A DNA stretch of 64,000 nucleotides from Streptomyces narbonensis (GTDB lineage: Bacteria; Actinomycetota; Actinomycetes; Streptomycetales; Streptomycetaceae), in NCBI RefSeq assembly GCF_014649015.1, contig NZ_BMSF01000023.1:1-64000 (forward strand), written 5' to 3'. Position 1 is the stretch's first letter; each line of letters starts with the position of its first letter. The notes beneath the pieces were generated by a model. The model saw only the letters and a program-made list of their open reading frames with translations. It had not been told where the DNA came from and did no database searches. The position numbers and the translations under genes are program-made. Positions 26,087 through 33,907 of this stretch are shown in pieces.

Positions 26087-26947
26087 ATGAGCGCCCAGAT
26101 TCTCGATGGCAAGGCCACCGCAGCCGCGATCAAGACCGAACTGACCGCCCGTGTGGCGGCCCTCAAGGACCAGGGCGTCACGCCCGGCCTGGGCACCGTC
26201 CTCGTCGGTGACGACCCGGCCAGCCAGAAGTACGTGGCGGGCAAGCACCGCGACTGCGCCCAGGTCGGCATCGCCTCCATCCAGCGTCACCTGCCGGCCA
26301 CCGCCACGCAGGAGGAGATCGAGGCGGTCGTACGGGAGCTCAACGAGGACCCGACCTGCACCGGTTACATCGTCCAGCTCCCGCTGCCGAAGGGCATCGA
26401 CGAGAACCGCATCCTGGAGCTGATGGACCCGGCCAAGGACGCGGACGGCCTGCACCCGACCAACCTCGGCCGGCTCGTGCTCAACGAGCCCGCCCCGCTG
26501 CCCTGCACGCCGAACGGCGTCATCACGCTGCTCCGCGCGCACGGCGTGGAGATCAACGGCGCGGAGGTCGTGGTCGTCGGCCGCGGTGTCACCATCGGCC
26601 GCCCGATGCCGCTCATCCTCACCCGCCGCTCCGAGAACGCGACCGTGACGCAGTGCCACACCGGCACCCGGGACCTCTCGGCGCACCTGCGCAACGCCGA
26701 CATCATCGTGGCGGCCGCCGGTGTGCCGCACCTGATCAAGCCGGAGGACGTCAAGCCGGGCGCGGCCGTCCTCGACGTCGGCGTCTCGCGCAACGGTGAG
26801 GGCAAGATCCTCGGCGACGTGGACCCCGGTGTCGCCGAGGTCGCCGGCTGGATCTCCCCGAACCCGGGCGGCGTCGGCCCGATGACCCGCGCGCAGCTCC
26901 TCGTGAACGTCGTCGAGGCCGCCGAGCGCGCGGCCGCGGCGCTCTGA
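26087..26947 (+). CDS. folD: Methylene-THF dehydrogenase / methenyl-THF cyclohydrolase
   Basis: A 286-residue bifunctional enzyme interconverting 5,10-methylene- and 10-formyl-tetrahydrofolate with NADP. It shows VGDDPASQKYVAGK with the catalytic Lys, the signature YIVQLPLPKGID, the cofactor-binding VVVVGRGVTIGRPM, and the C-terminal NPGGVGPMTRAQL. ATG 26087 has GGGAGGA at 26073-26079; the open frame upstream to 25814 lacks similarity. The DUF3017 gene starts two bases after its stop. Its product feeds PurN and PurH encoded in this window. Confidence 0.97.
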   Translation: MSAQILDGKATAAAIKTELTARVAALKDQGVTPGLGTVLVGDDPASQKYVAGKHRDCAQVGIASIQRHLPATATQEEIEAVVRELNEDPTCTGYIVQLPLPKGIDENRILELMDPAKDADGLHPTNLGRLVLNEPAPLPCTPNGVITLLRAHGVEINGAEVVVVGRGVTIGRPMPLILTRRSENATVTQCHTGTRDLSAHLRNADIIVAAAGVPHLIKPEDVKPGAAVLDVGVSRNGEGKILGDVDPGVAEVAGWISPNPGGVGPMTRAQLLVNVVEAAERAAAAL

Positions 26948-26949
26948 GC

Positions 26950-27498
26950 GTGACCGCCGAGGGCGCGGCTCCCGGGAGCGGGGCCTCCGGCGACGAGGCC
27001 GCCGAGCGGGAGGCCGCAGCGGGCGAGGCCGCCGTGGGCGAGGCAGCCACGGGCGCCGATGCGACCAAGGCTGATGCGGCCAAGGCCGAGGCGGCCAAGA
27101 AGGCCCGTCGGCGGCGGTTCGGCCTCACCACCGACACGGCGCCACCCGAGGGCGGCGGCCGGGCGGCGCCCGGCGACGCCTCGGCGCCCGCGCGCCAGTG
27201 GCCCCTGCTCAGCGTCCTCGTGCTCGCCGGCATCGGCCTCGTGGTGGTGGGCGTCGACGCGTTCCCGCACTCCTTCCGGGTGGGCACGATGCTGGTCGGG
27301 GCGGCCCTGCTCCTCGGCGCCGTGATGCGCCGGGTGGTGCCGTCCGTGGGCATGCTCGCCGTCCGGTCCCGCTTCACGGACATGATCACGTACGGGGTCA
27401 TGGGCAGCCTGATCGTGCTGCTCGCGCTCATGGTGCAGCCGAAACCCTGGCTGCGGATCCCGTTCCTGGAGGACGTCCTCCATCTCACCGTGACGTAG
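26950..27498 (+). CDS. DUF3017 membrane protein
   Basis: A 182-residue protein. Residues 1-60 are Ala/Glu/Lys-rich (ADATKADAAKAEAAKKARRR). Three hydrophobic segments follow: PLLSVLVLAGIGLVVVGVDA, VGTMLVGAALLLGAVM and DMITYGVMGSLIVLLALMV. This matches DUF3017, which regularly follows folD in actinobacteria. GTG 26950 starts two bases after the folD stop, so the genes share a transcript. Function unknown. A strong hairpin follows at 27561. Confidence 0.87.
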   Translation: MTAEGAAPGSGASGDEAAEREAAAGEAAVGEAATGADATKADAAKAEAAKKARRRRFGLTTDTAPPEGGGRAAPGDASAPARQWPLLSVLVLAGIGLVVVGVDAFPHSFRVGTMLVGAALLLGAVMRRVVPSVGMLAVRSRFTDMITYGVMGSLIVLLALMVQPKPWLRIPFLEDVLHLTVT

Positions 27499-27560
27499 CA
27501 GCGGTGACGCGACGCCGGTGACGCGACACCGGTGAAGTGCCGGTGGCGACGAGCGTGTAC

Positions 27561-27596
27561 GGCGCCCGCCCTCTCCCCCGTGGGAGGGCGGGCGCC
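27561..27596. terminator. Terminator after folD operon
   Basis: Perfect 13-bp stem, 27561-27573 with 27584-27596 (GGCGCCCGCCCTC / GAGGGCGGGCGCC), with a 10-nt loop, 62 bp after the DUF3017 stop. Confidence 0.85.
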
Positions 27597-27764
27597 GCTG
27601 TGATCAAGGGTCATGTACGCGCCAACGAGGTTCAAGTTCCGGCCGGTCGCTGTGGCACGGAAGTGACCATTCCGCCACCTCGCCTCCGCATCCGGGGCGC
27701 GGATCGCCCTCGGAGCTGCCATCCTTCGAGGACGCAGGGGAGGTCGCGGACAAGGGGGGCGTAC

Positions 27765-28760
27765 ATGCCTGGCTGGAAGGCGCTGTCGGACGAACTCGAC
27801 CCGGACGTCCGCGCGTTCGCCGAGCGGCTCCGCCGGCTGGTCGACCGCAGCGGCCTCGGCGTCACCGCCGTGGCCGAACGCACCGGACACGACCGGAGCA
27901 CGTGGGACGCCTATCTGGGCGGACGCCGTCCCGTCCCCAGGAGCGCCGTCGCGGCGCTCGCCGAGGTGACCGGGACCGAGCCGGGGCACCTCGCGGCGGA
28001 GTGGGAGCGCGCCGAGCGGGCGTGGGCGCGGATCGGCGACCGCGAGGGGGCGCCCGATCCCGACGGGTCTCGCGACGACCGGACCATGCAGATCCGGCGC
28101 CTCGAACCGGCCCGCGACTCGGCCCAGGCGCCGTCCCGGGACTCGGCCCAGGCGCCGTCCCGGGCGTCGGCTCCCGCTGCGACCGCCGACCCCCCGGCGG
28201 CCCCGTCCCCGTCCCGCCCCCGGCGGACCCTCCTGCTCTACGTCACCGCGACCCTCGGCGCCCTGCTCGTCGTCACCGCCGCCCTCCTCCTCGTCGACCT
28301 CGGCGGTACGGGCGACGGCGCCGACGACCGGGCCGCGACCCCGCCCTCGCCGACCGCCCCGACCGCCGCGCCGAGCACCGCCCTCCCCGCCGGGGTGAAG
28401 TGCGCGGGCCCCGCCTGCACCGGCCGCGACCCGGAGGCCATGGGCTGCGGCGGCCCCCTCGCGACCACCGTCGCCCGCACCCGCGCCGGCGCCGCCCTGG
28501 TCGAGGTCCGGCACAGCGCGACCTGCGCGGCGGCCTGGGCGCGGATCAGCGGCGCCGCGGCGGGGGACACCGTCTCGGTCGAGGTCGCGGGGGCCACCCG
28601 GCGCGCGTCCGTCCCGGCGGGCGCCGACACCGACGCGTACACCCCGATGCTCGCGGTCACGGCAGCCACGGACGCGACGGCCTGCGCCACGCTCGCCGAC
28701 GGGACCGACGGGACCGACGGGACCGACGGGACCGACGGCGAGGTCTGCACCGCGAACTGA
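27765..28760 (+). CDS. XRE-HTH membrane protein with DUF2690 domain
   Basis: A 331-residue protein. Residues 18-70 form an XRE-type DNA-binding domain (GVTAVAERTGHDRSTWDAYL). A Pro/Ala/Ser linker contains two copies of RDSAQAPS. One membrane helix near 153-176 (LLLYVTATLGALLVVTAALL) precedes an external DUF2690-like domain with paired cysteines (GVKCAGPACTGRDPEAMGCG; ATCAAAWARI) and a terminal TDG tandem repeat. AAGGGGGG at 27752-27759 precedes ATG 27765. Such proteins are thought to couple an external cue to DNA binding; no ligand is known. Confidence 0.85.
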   Translation: MPGWKALSDELDPDVRAFAERLRRLVDRSGLGVTAVAERTGHDRSTWDAYLGGRRPVPRSAVAALAEVTGTEPGHLAAEWERAERAWARIGDREGAPDPDGSRDDRTMQIRRLEPARDSAQAPSRDSAQAPSRASAPAATADPPAAPSPSRPRRTLLLYVTATLGALLVVTAALLLVDLGGTGDGADDRAATPPSPTAPTAAPSTALPAGVKCAGPACTGRDPEAMGCGGPLATTVARTRAGAALVEVRHSATCAAAWARISGAAAGDTVSVEVAGATRRASVPAGADTDAYTPMLAVTAATDATACATLADGTDGTDGTDGTDGEVCTAN

Positions 28761-28881
28761 CGCACGGTCCGGCCGCGGAAGGGTTCTCGGAGGGGTGGCA
28801 GTGAGCCGGACCACAAGGGGGTGGGGGTTCCTGGGCCCCCGGGTCCGATAGCCTGACCGCTGGAAATCTCTTCACGTCGAG

Positions 28882-28921
28882 ACACCGATCGATCACACCG
28901 ATCGATCGTCGATCGTCGATC
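28882..28921. repeat. Tandem GATC-rich repeats in the mdh leader
   Basis: ACACCGATCGATC occurs twice in tandem (28882-28894 and 28895-28907), followed by two GTCGATC units (28908-28921). The array lies 65-104 bp before mdh, likely in the promoter or 5' leader, and has self-complementary GATCGATC cores. Confidence 0.8.
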
Positions 28922-28985
28922 AAGAAGGGACGTCCTGAACCCGGGGCAGGGACCCCCCACCGCCAGCTGTCTTACGGAGATCGCC

Positions 28986-29975
28986 ATGACCCGCACTCCC
29001 GTGAATGTCACCGTCACCGGCGCGGCCGGCCAGATCGGCTACGCGCTGCTCTTCCGCATCGCCTCGGGCCACCTGCTCGGCGCGGACGTGCCGGTCAAGC
29101 TGCGCCTCCTCGAGATCCCGCAGGGCGTGAAGGCCGCCGAGGGCACCGCCATGGAGCTCGACGACTGCGCGTTCCCGCTGCTCAAGGGCATCGACATCTT
29201 CGACGACCCGAACCAGGGCTTCGAGGGTGCCAACGTCGCGCTGCTCGTCGGCGCCCGCCCCCGCACCAAGGGCATGGAGCGCGGTGACCTGCTCGCCGCC
29301 AACGGCGGCATCTTCAAGCCGCAGGGCAAGGCCATCAACGACCACGCCGCGGACGACATCAAGGTCCTCGTCGTCGGCAACCCGGCCAACACCAACGCCC
29401 TGATCGCCCAGGCCGCCGCCCCGGACGTGCCGGCCGAGCGCTTCACCGCGATGACCCGTCTGGACCACAACCGCGCGCTGACGCAGCTGGCCCAGAAGAC
29501 CGGCGTCTCCGTCGAGGACATCAAGCGCCTCACCATCTGGGGCAACCACTCGGCGACCCAGTACCCGGACATCTTCCACGCGGAGATCGCCGGCAAGAAC
29601 GCCGCCGACGTCGTCAACGACGAGAAGTGGCTGGCCGACACCTTCATCCCGACCGTCGCCAAGCGCGGCGCCGCGATCATCGAGGCCCGTGGCGCGTCCT
29701 CCGCCGCCTCCGCCGCCAACGCCGCCATCGACCACGTCCACACGTGGGTCAACGGCACCGCCGCGGGCGACTGGGCCTCCATGGGCATCCCGTCGGACGG
29801 CTCGTACGGCGTCCCGGAGGGTCTCATCTCCTCCTTCCCCGTCACCTGCACCGACGGCAAGTACGAGATCGTCCAGGGTCTGGAGATCAACGACTTCTCC
29901 CGCGCCCGCATCGACGCCTCCGTCCAGGAGCTGTCGGAGGAGCGCGACGCGGTCCGCGAGCTCGGCCTCATCTGA
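28986..29975 (+). CDS. mdh: Malate dehydrogenase
   Basis: A 329-residue NAD-dependent malate dehydrogenase of the cytosolic-type family common in actinobacteria. TGAAGQIGYALLFRIASG binds NAD. LDHNRALTQLA contains the Asp/Arg substrate pair, and WGNHSATQYPD carries the catalytic His. It oxidises malate to oxaloacetate in the TCA cycle, complementing sucCD and sdhCDAB here. ACGGAGA precedes ATG 28986. A terminator with a T-run follows. Confidence 0.97.
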   Translation: MTRTPVNVTVTGAAGQIGYALLFRIASGHLLGADVPVKLRLLEIPQGVKAAEGTAMELDDCAFPLLKGIDIFDDPNQGFEGANVALLVGARPRTKGMERGDLLAANGGIFKPQGKAINDHAADDIKVLVVGNPANTNALIAQAAAPDVPAERFTAMTRLDHNRALTQLAQKTGVSVEDIKRLTIWGNHSATQYPDIFHAEIAGKNAADVVNDEKWLADTFIPTVAKRGAAIIEARGASSAASAANAAIDHVHTWVNGTAAGDWASMGIPSDGSYGVPEGLISSFPVTCTDGKYEIVQGLEINDFSRARIDASVQELSEERDAVRELGLI

Positions 29976-30034
29976 GCCACCCTCCATGCCGCAGGGCCTG
30001 ACGGCCTGACCGCCTGACGGCCCTCCGCATACCC

Positions 30035-30083
30035 GGCGCCCCCGGACCGTACGACCGACCGTACGGCCCGGGGGCGCCGTTTT
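30035..30083 (+). terminator. Intrinsic terminator of mdh
   Basis: Arms 30035-30053 and 30060-30078 pair over 19 positions with one A/C mismatch and a 6-nt loop, followed by GTTTT. The U-run makes this one of the most classical terminators in the window. Confidence 0.9.
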
Positions 30084-30179
30084 CGCGCCGACAGGCAGCC
30101 CCCGCCTCCCCTATGCTGTCCCACCGGTTCCCCGCCAAGTGAGCCGAAAACAAGGACAGTTCCGCACATCGGGGGAGTT

Positions 30180-31961
30180 TTGACGCAGTCGTTCGTACCG
30201 CAGCAGCCAGGGCAGCCACCGAGTACGCCACCGGGAACACCGCCCGGTACGCCCCCCGGTGCGGCGCCCGCCGTCGATCCGCGCCGCTTACCTTCCGCGA
30301 GCGAGTCGACCCGCCTGCTCTGCGCCGGCACCTACCTCGACGACGGCTTCCGGGACGCCGTCATCGAGCAGCTGTACGTCCACGAGGAGCGCTTCGCCGC
30401 ACCCTCCCTCGGCTTCGACGCGAGCCGTGTCCTCGCGCACGCGCTGCGCGCCCGCCGCGTCGAACTCGCCTGGGCCGCCGGCATCCTCGCCCTCTGGATC
30501 ATCGCCTTCCCGCTCACCAAGGGCCTGATCGTCCTCCTGGTCGTGCCGTTCCTCGTGCTCGGCCTCGCCCGCTGGGTCCGCGGCCGGGCCGCCGCCGCGC
30601 CCCTCTGGCGCACCGTCCCCGCCTTCCTCCTGCGCTGGTACGGGCGGATCTTCCTCGTCCAGTCGGCGCTGCTCCTGCTCCTGCTGGGCTTCGGCGACGA
30701 CGAGTCCGGCTACGAGTTCCTCGGCGAGGTCTCCGAGGCGGGCGAGTTCGCCGGGCCCGCGCTCGGCCTCGCCGCCGAGGGGATGTTCGGCATCGGCCCG
30801 GTGGAGGTGTGGATCACCGTCGCCGTGCCGCTGCTCGTGGCCTGGGCGGTGGCGACCCAGCGCGGCCAGTTCGCCCGGGCGCTCACCCAGGAGCTCTCCA
30901 GGGACCGCTTCGCCGACCTGCGTTCCGACCCGGCCGAGCAGGCCGAGGGCGGCCGCTCCCGCCGGCTGCGCGACCGGATCCGCGTCGAGCAGCACGCGCG
31001 GCTCGTCATGTACGGCTCCGAGGACCCGTTCTGCGGCGCTGGAGCCCCGTACGAGCCCTGGTCGCTCTCCATCGAGCTGCGCCCCCGCAAGAACCTCGAC
31101 GCCAAGGCGCCCGAGCCCCTCGACAACAGCGCGATCATGCGGCACGTCGTCCCGCTCGTGGAGGGGCTGCGCGTGCCCTCCCCGCACGGTTCGCCGCAGA
31201 TCCAGGCCGCCGTACGGGACCGGCTGCGCGAGCTGGAGATCGACGAGGTCGTCTTCCTGCCCGTCGACGGGCTGCCGGCCCGCACCGCCGCCCCCTACTC
31301 CCCGGAGGGCTTCGAGCTGCACCGCTCGGGCGCCATCGAGGAGGGCGGCGAGACCCGCCGCCACTTCCTCCGCATCCGGGTCGGCGGCTGGGGCGAGGAG
31401 ATCGTCGCCACGGTCTTCGTCCGCGTCCACACACAGGGCGGCATGCTGATGCTGGAGGTCGCCCCGCACGTCCTGCGACCCGTGAAGCCGCTCTACCGGT
31501 ACGCCGACCGGATCGCCCACCGCTACCGGCACAACCACCACTTCGGCAAGGCCGTCTGGGCGCTCGGCCAGACCCCGCGCTCCGCCGGGCAGGCCGTCGC
31601 CACGCTCTGGCGGGCGCTCGGCCACGGCTGGCGGCTGCTCACCGCCGGCCACGCGAACGCGCTACCCGAGGGCCCCGTGGTCTCGGTCCGCGAGCTCGGC
31701 TCCGACGACGAGGCCTCCCTCTTCCAGGAGATGGACCTCAGCCGCTACCTCAAGAGCATCCAGGACCGGGTCGCGAACGGCGTGACCGTCGCGCTCCGCG
31801 AAGCCGGTTACGAGACCACCGAGTTCGAGCAGAAGATCATCCACGTCGCCGAGGGCGGCACCTTCATCGAGAACACCAAGGGCAACGTCACCCTCGGCAA
31901 CCACAACACCGTCACCAGCAAGACCTTCACCACTTCCACGACCGGAGGCGACCGTGGCTGA
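30180..31961 (+). CDS. Large membrane protein ending in a GNVTLGNHN motif (TTA codon)
   Basis: A 593-residue protein of unknown function starting at TTG 30180 behind GGGGGAG. The N-terminus is Pro/Gly/Thr-rich (PPGTPPGTPPG). Hydrophobic segments at about 97-135, 152-172 and 205-228 anchor a large cytoplasmic domain (about 230-560). The last 30 residues contain GTFIENTKGNVTLGNHNTVT, a short repeat also present at the start of the next protein. Codon 37 (30288-30290) is TTA, so translation should need the bldA leucyl-tRNA and be favoured late in development. The next gene overlaps its end by 8 bp. Confidence 0.82.
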   Translation: MTQSFVPQQPGQPPSTPPGTPPGTPPGAAPAVDPRRLPSASESTRLLCAGTYLDDGFRDAVIEQLYVHEERFAAPSLGFDASRVLAHALRARRVELAWAAGILALWIIAFPLTKGLIVLLVVPFLVLGLARWVRGRAAAAPLWRTVPAFLLRWYGRIFLVQSALLLLLLGFGDDESGYEFLGEVSEAGEFAGPALGLAAEGMFGIGPVEVWITVAVPLLVAWAVATQRGQFARALTQELSRDRFADLRSDPAEQAEGGRSRRLRDRIRVEQHARLVMYGSEDPFCGAGAPYEPWSLSIELRPRKNLDAKAPEPLDNSAIMRHVVPLVEGLRVPSPHGSPQIQAAVRDRLRELEIDEVVFLPVDGLPARTAAPYSPEGFELHRSGAIEEGGETRRHFLRIRVGGWGEEIVATVFVRVHTQGGMLMLEVAPHVLRPVKPLYRYADRIAHRYRHNHHFGKAVWALGQTPRSAGQAVATLWRALGHGWRLLTAGHANALPEGPVVSVRELGSDDEASLFQEMDLSRYLKSIQDRVANGVTVALREAGYETTEFEQKIIHVAEGGTFIENTKGNVTLGNHNTVTSKTFTTSTTGGDRG

Positions 31962-32050
31962 CACCGACAACTCCCGCGACCGCGGCGGCATTCACGTCAC
32001 CAACACCGGCGGCAACGTCACCATCGGCGACAACAACACCGTCACCAGCA
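31881..32050 (+). repeat. 40-nt repeat at the junction of two adjacent genes
   Basis: Positions 31881-31920 and 32011-32050 match at 37 of 40 bases and encode GNVTLGNHNTVTS and GNVTIGDNNTVTS in the two neighbouring proteins. It marks a duplication or a shared interaction tag. Confidence 0.88.
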
Positions 32051-32334
32051 CCGTGAACGGCACGCAGCCGGCCCGCGACGCGCAGCAGGAGGAGCTCCTC
32101 CAGGCCATCCGCAGGCTCCGGTCCGACCTCGGCGGTGTCGTCGCCTCCGAGCAGACGGCCGCCCTGGACGGCGAACTCTCGGACGCCGAGGACGAGATCG
32201 AGGGCACGGGGCGCGCCGGTGCGCCCCGCCTGACCCGGCTGCGCCAGGCACTCCTGGACGCGGGCGCCGTGACCGGGATCCTCGCCTCGGGCGTGGCCGT
32301 CGGGCAGGCCGTCGGCGCCCTGCTCGGAGGGTGA
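31954..32334 (+). CDS. Small protein with N-terminal GNVTIGDNN motif
   Basis: A 126-residue protein. Residues 8-36 (RGGIHVTNTGGNVTIGDNN and on) look like a turn of beta-solenoid. Residues 40-90 form an amphipathic helix region (QQEELLQAIRRLRSDLGGVV; LTRLRQALLDAGAV). The last segment (VTGILASGVAVGQAVGALLGG) is Gly/Ala-rich and hydrophobic and could insert into a membrane. GTG 31954 overlaps the upstream gene, and the next gene starts one base after its stop, so the three form one operon. Small proteins with this motif occur near actinobacterial conflict and signalling genes; the role is unknown. Confidence 0.8.
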   Translation: MADTDNSRDRGGIHVTNTGGNVTIGDNNTVTSTVNGTQPARDAQQEELLQAIRRLRSDLGGVVASEQTAALDGELSDAEDEIEGTGRAGAPRLTRLRQALLDAGAVTGILASGVAVGQAVGALLGG

Positions 32335-32335
32335 C

Positions 32336-33295
32336 ATGAGCGCCCGCTGGAACGACGAGACGCAGAGCTGGGAGCCGGTCGGGGGCGTACCGTCCCCGGC
32401 TCCGGCCCCGCCGCCGATGCCCACGACCGGCCCGGCGCCCGCTCCCGCTTCCGGCCCCGCCGCGCCCGTGCCGCCACCGCCCTCGTACACCCCCGAGTAC
32501 GTCCCGGAGACGGGGCAGTGGCAGTACCCCACCGCGTCCCCGGCCGGGGACGCGGCCGGCCGCCCGCGGGCGCGCGGCGCGGTCGCGGCCGGGGTGGCAG
32601 TCGCCGTCCTGGCGGCGGGTTCGGTGGGCACGTGGCTGCTCTGGGGCAGGAGCGGGGACGGGAACGGCCCGGCCGCCGGCGGCCCGGCGGTCTCGGTCTC
32701 GGCCCCGGTGGAGACGACACCCTCCGCATACCCGACGGACGGTCCGGACGACGCGGAGCCCTCGTACGGCACGGACACGCCGACGGGCTCCCCGACGGAC
32801 TCGCCCACGCCCTCCGGATCGGCCACCGCCCCCTCGGACGGTGTCGCTCCGCCCGGCTACCGCGTACAGAAGGACCTCAAGGGCTTCACGGTCGGCGTCC
32901 CCGAGGGCTGGGACCGTACGGAGTCCGACCAGGGAATCTTCTACAACGCGCCGGGCGGGAAGAGCCTCCTCCAGGTGTTCGTCGTCACCGAGCCCGGCAT
33001 GACGCCGTACGAGGCCCTGCGCGGCGCCTCCGAGGACGGCAAGGCCAACAAGCCGGGGTACGTGGAGATCAGCCTCGACCGGGTCACCGGGGACCCGGCC
33101 GCCCCGGCCGACGCCGCCGAGCTGGTGTACTCGTACGAGCGCGACGGCGGCCGCCGCAAGGTCGTCGACCGGGCCTTCACTGCTGCGGACGGCAACCACT
33201 ACGCCATCCTGGCCGCGGGTCCCGAGACCGACTGGCCCAAGCAGCGCGAGGTGCTGCGCGTGGCGCTGGAGTTCTTCCGCCCGGGCGCGTACTGA
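32336..33295 (+). CDS. Single-pass membrane protein with extracytoplasmic domain
   Basis: A 319-residue protein starting MSARWNDETQSWEPVGG. A Pro-rich cytoplasmic part to about residue 75 is followed by a membrane helix (AVAAGVAVAVLAAGSVGTWLL), a Ser/Thr/Pro/Asp stalk, and a folded external domain from about 178 (GYRVQKDLKGFTVGVPEGWD, then YSYERDGGRRKVVDRAF) resembling actinobacterial serine/threonine-kinase-associated outer domains. It is the third gene of the TTA-containing operon. Function unknown. Confidence 0.82.
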   Translation: MSARWNDETQSWEPVGGVPSPAPAPPPMPTTGPAPAPASGPAAPVPPPPSYTPEYVPETGQWQYPTASPAGDAAGRPRARGAVAAGVAVAVLAAGSVGTWLLWGRSGDGNGPAAGGPAVSVSAPVETTPSAYPTDGPDDAEPSYGTDTPTGSPTDSPTPSGSATAPSDGVAPPGYRVQKDLKGFTVGVPEGWDRTESDQGIFYNAPGGKSLLQVFVVTEPGMTPYEALRGASEDGKANKPGYVEISLDRVTGDPAAPADAAELVYSYERDGGRRKVVDRAFTAADGNHYAILAAGPETDWPKQREVLRVALEFFRPGAY

Positions 33296-33325
33296 CGGCA
33301 CCGAGGCTGACGTCAGCGCCGCCGC

Positions 33326-33352
33326 CCCCCGCTCCTCACGAGGAGCGCGGGG
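33326..33352. terminator. Hairpin at the AhpD gene end, between convergent genes
   Basis: GCTCCTC (33331-33337) pairs with GAGGAGC (33340-33346), flanked by CCCCC/GGGG with one bulge. It lies 30 bp after the plus-strand operon and overlaps the AhpD stop codon on minus. Confidence 0.6.
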
Positions 33353-33860
33353 TGTAGTGGCCGGGCGTCAGCCGGGTCGTCACGCCGATGCGGTTCCAGG
33401 CGTTGATGGTGACGATCGCGGCGATGACACGGGCGAGTTCGGTCTCGTCGAAGTGGGCGGCGGCCTTCGCGTACACCTCGTCGGGGACGAAGCCGTCGGT
33501 GAGGACGGTGACGGCCTCGGTCAGGGCGAGGGCCGCGAGCTCCCGCTCCGTGTAGAAGTGCCGGGACTCCTCCCAGGCGGTGAGCTGCACGATCCGCTCG
33601 ACGGTCTCGCCCTCCGCCAGCGCGTCCTTGGTGTGCATGTCCAGGCAGAACGCGCAGCGGTTGACCTGCGAGGCCCGGATCTTGATCAGGTGGTACAGGG
33701 TCGGGTCGACGTCCTTCGCGGCCGCCGTCTCCAGCCGGATCATCGCCCGGTAGAACTCGGGGACCCGCTCGGCGAGGGCGAGGCGGGGCGCGTGCTCGTG
33801 TGCGTGCTCGTGCTCGTGCGAGGGTGCGGGGGCGGTCGTGTCTGCTGCCGTGGTGGTCAT
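33336..33860 (-). CDS. AhpD-like carboxymuconolactone-decarboxylase family peroxidase
   Basis: A 174-residue protein of the AhpD/CMD family. The redox motif CAFCLDMH (CxxC plus a nearby His) lies near residue 95, and EESRHFYTERELAALALTEA is typical of the family. The N-terminus has a His/Glu repeat (SHEHEHAHEHAP) that could bind metal. It would reduce peroxides through its cysteine pair. Start at ATG 33860; a GTG at 33869 is also in frame. It is divergent from a MocR-type regulator, an arrangement that suggests direct control by it. Confidence 0.9.
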   Translation of the reverse strand: MTTTAADTTAPAPSHEHEHAHEHAPRLALAERVPEFYRAMIRLETAAAKDVDPTLYHLIKIRASQVNRCAFCLDMHTKDALAEGETVERIVQLTAWEESRHFYTERELAALALTEAVTVLTDGFVPDEVYAKAAAHFDETELARVIAAIVTINAWNRIGVTTRLTPGHYTPRSS

Positions 33861-33907
33861 GTCTCCCACCGTACGAACGGGATGGCGCAGGAGTATGGTC
33901 CATTTTC

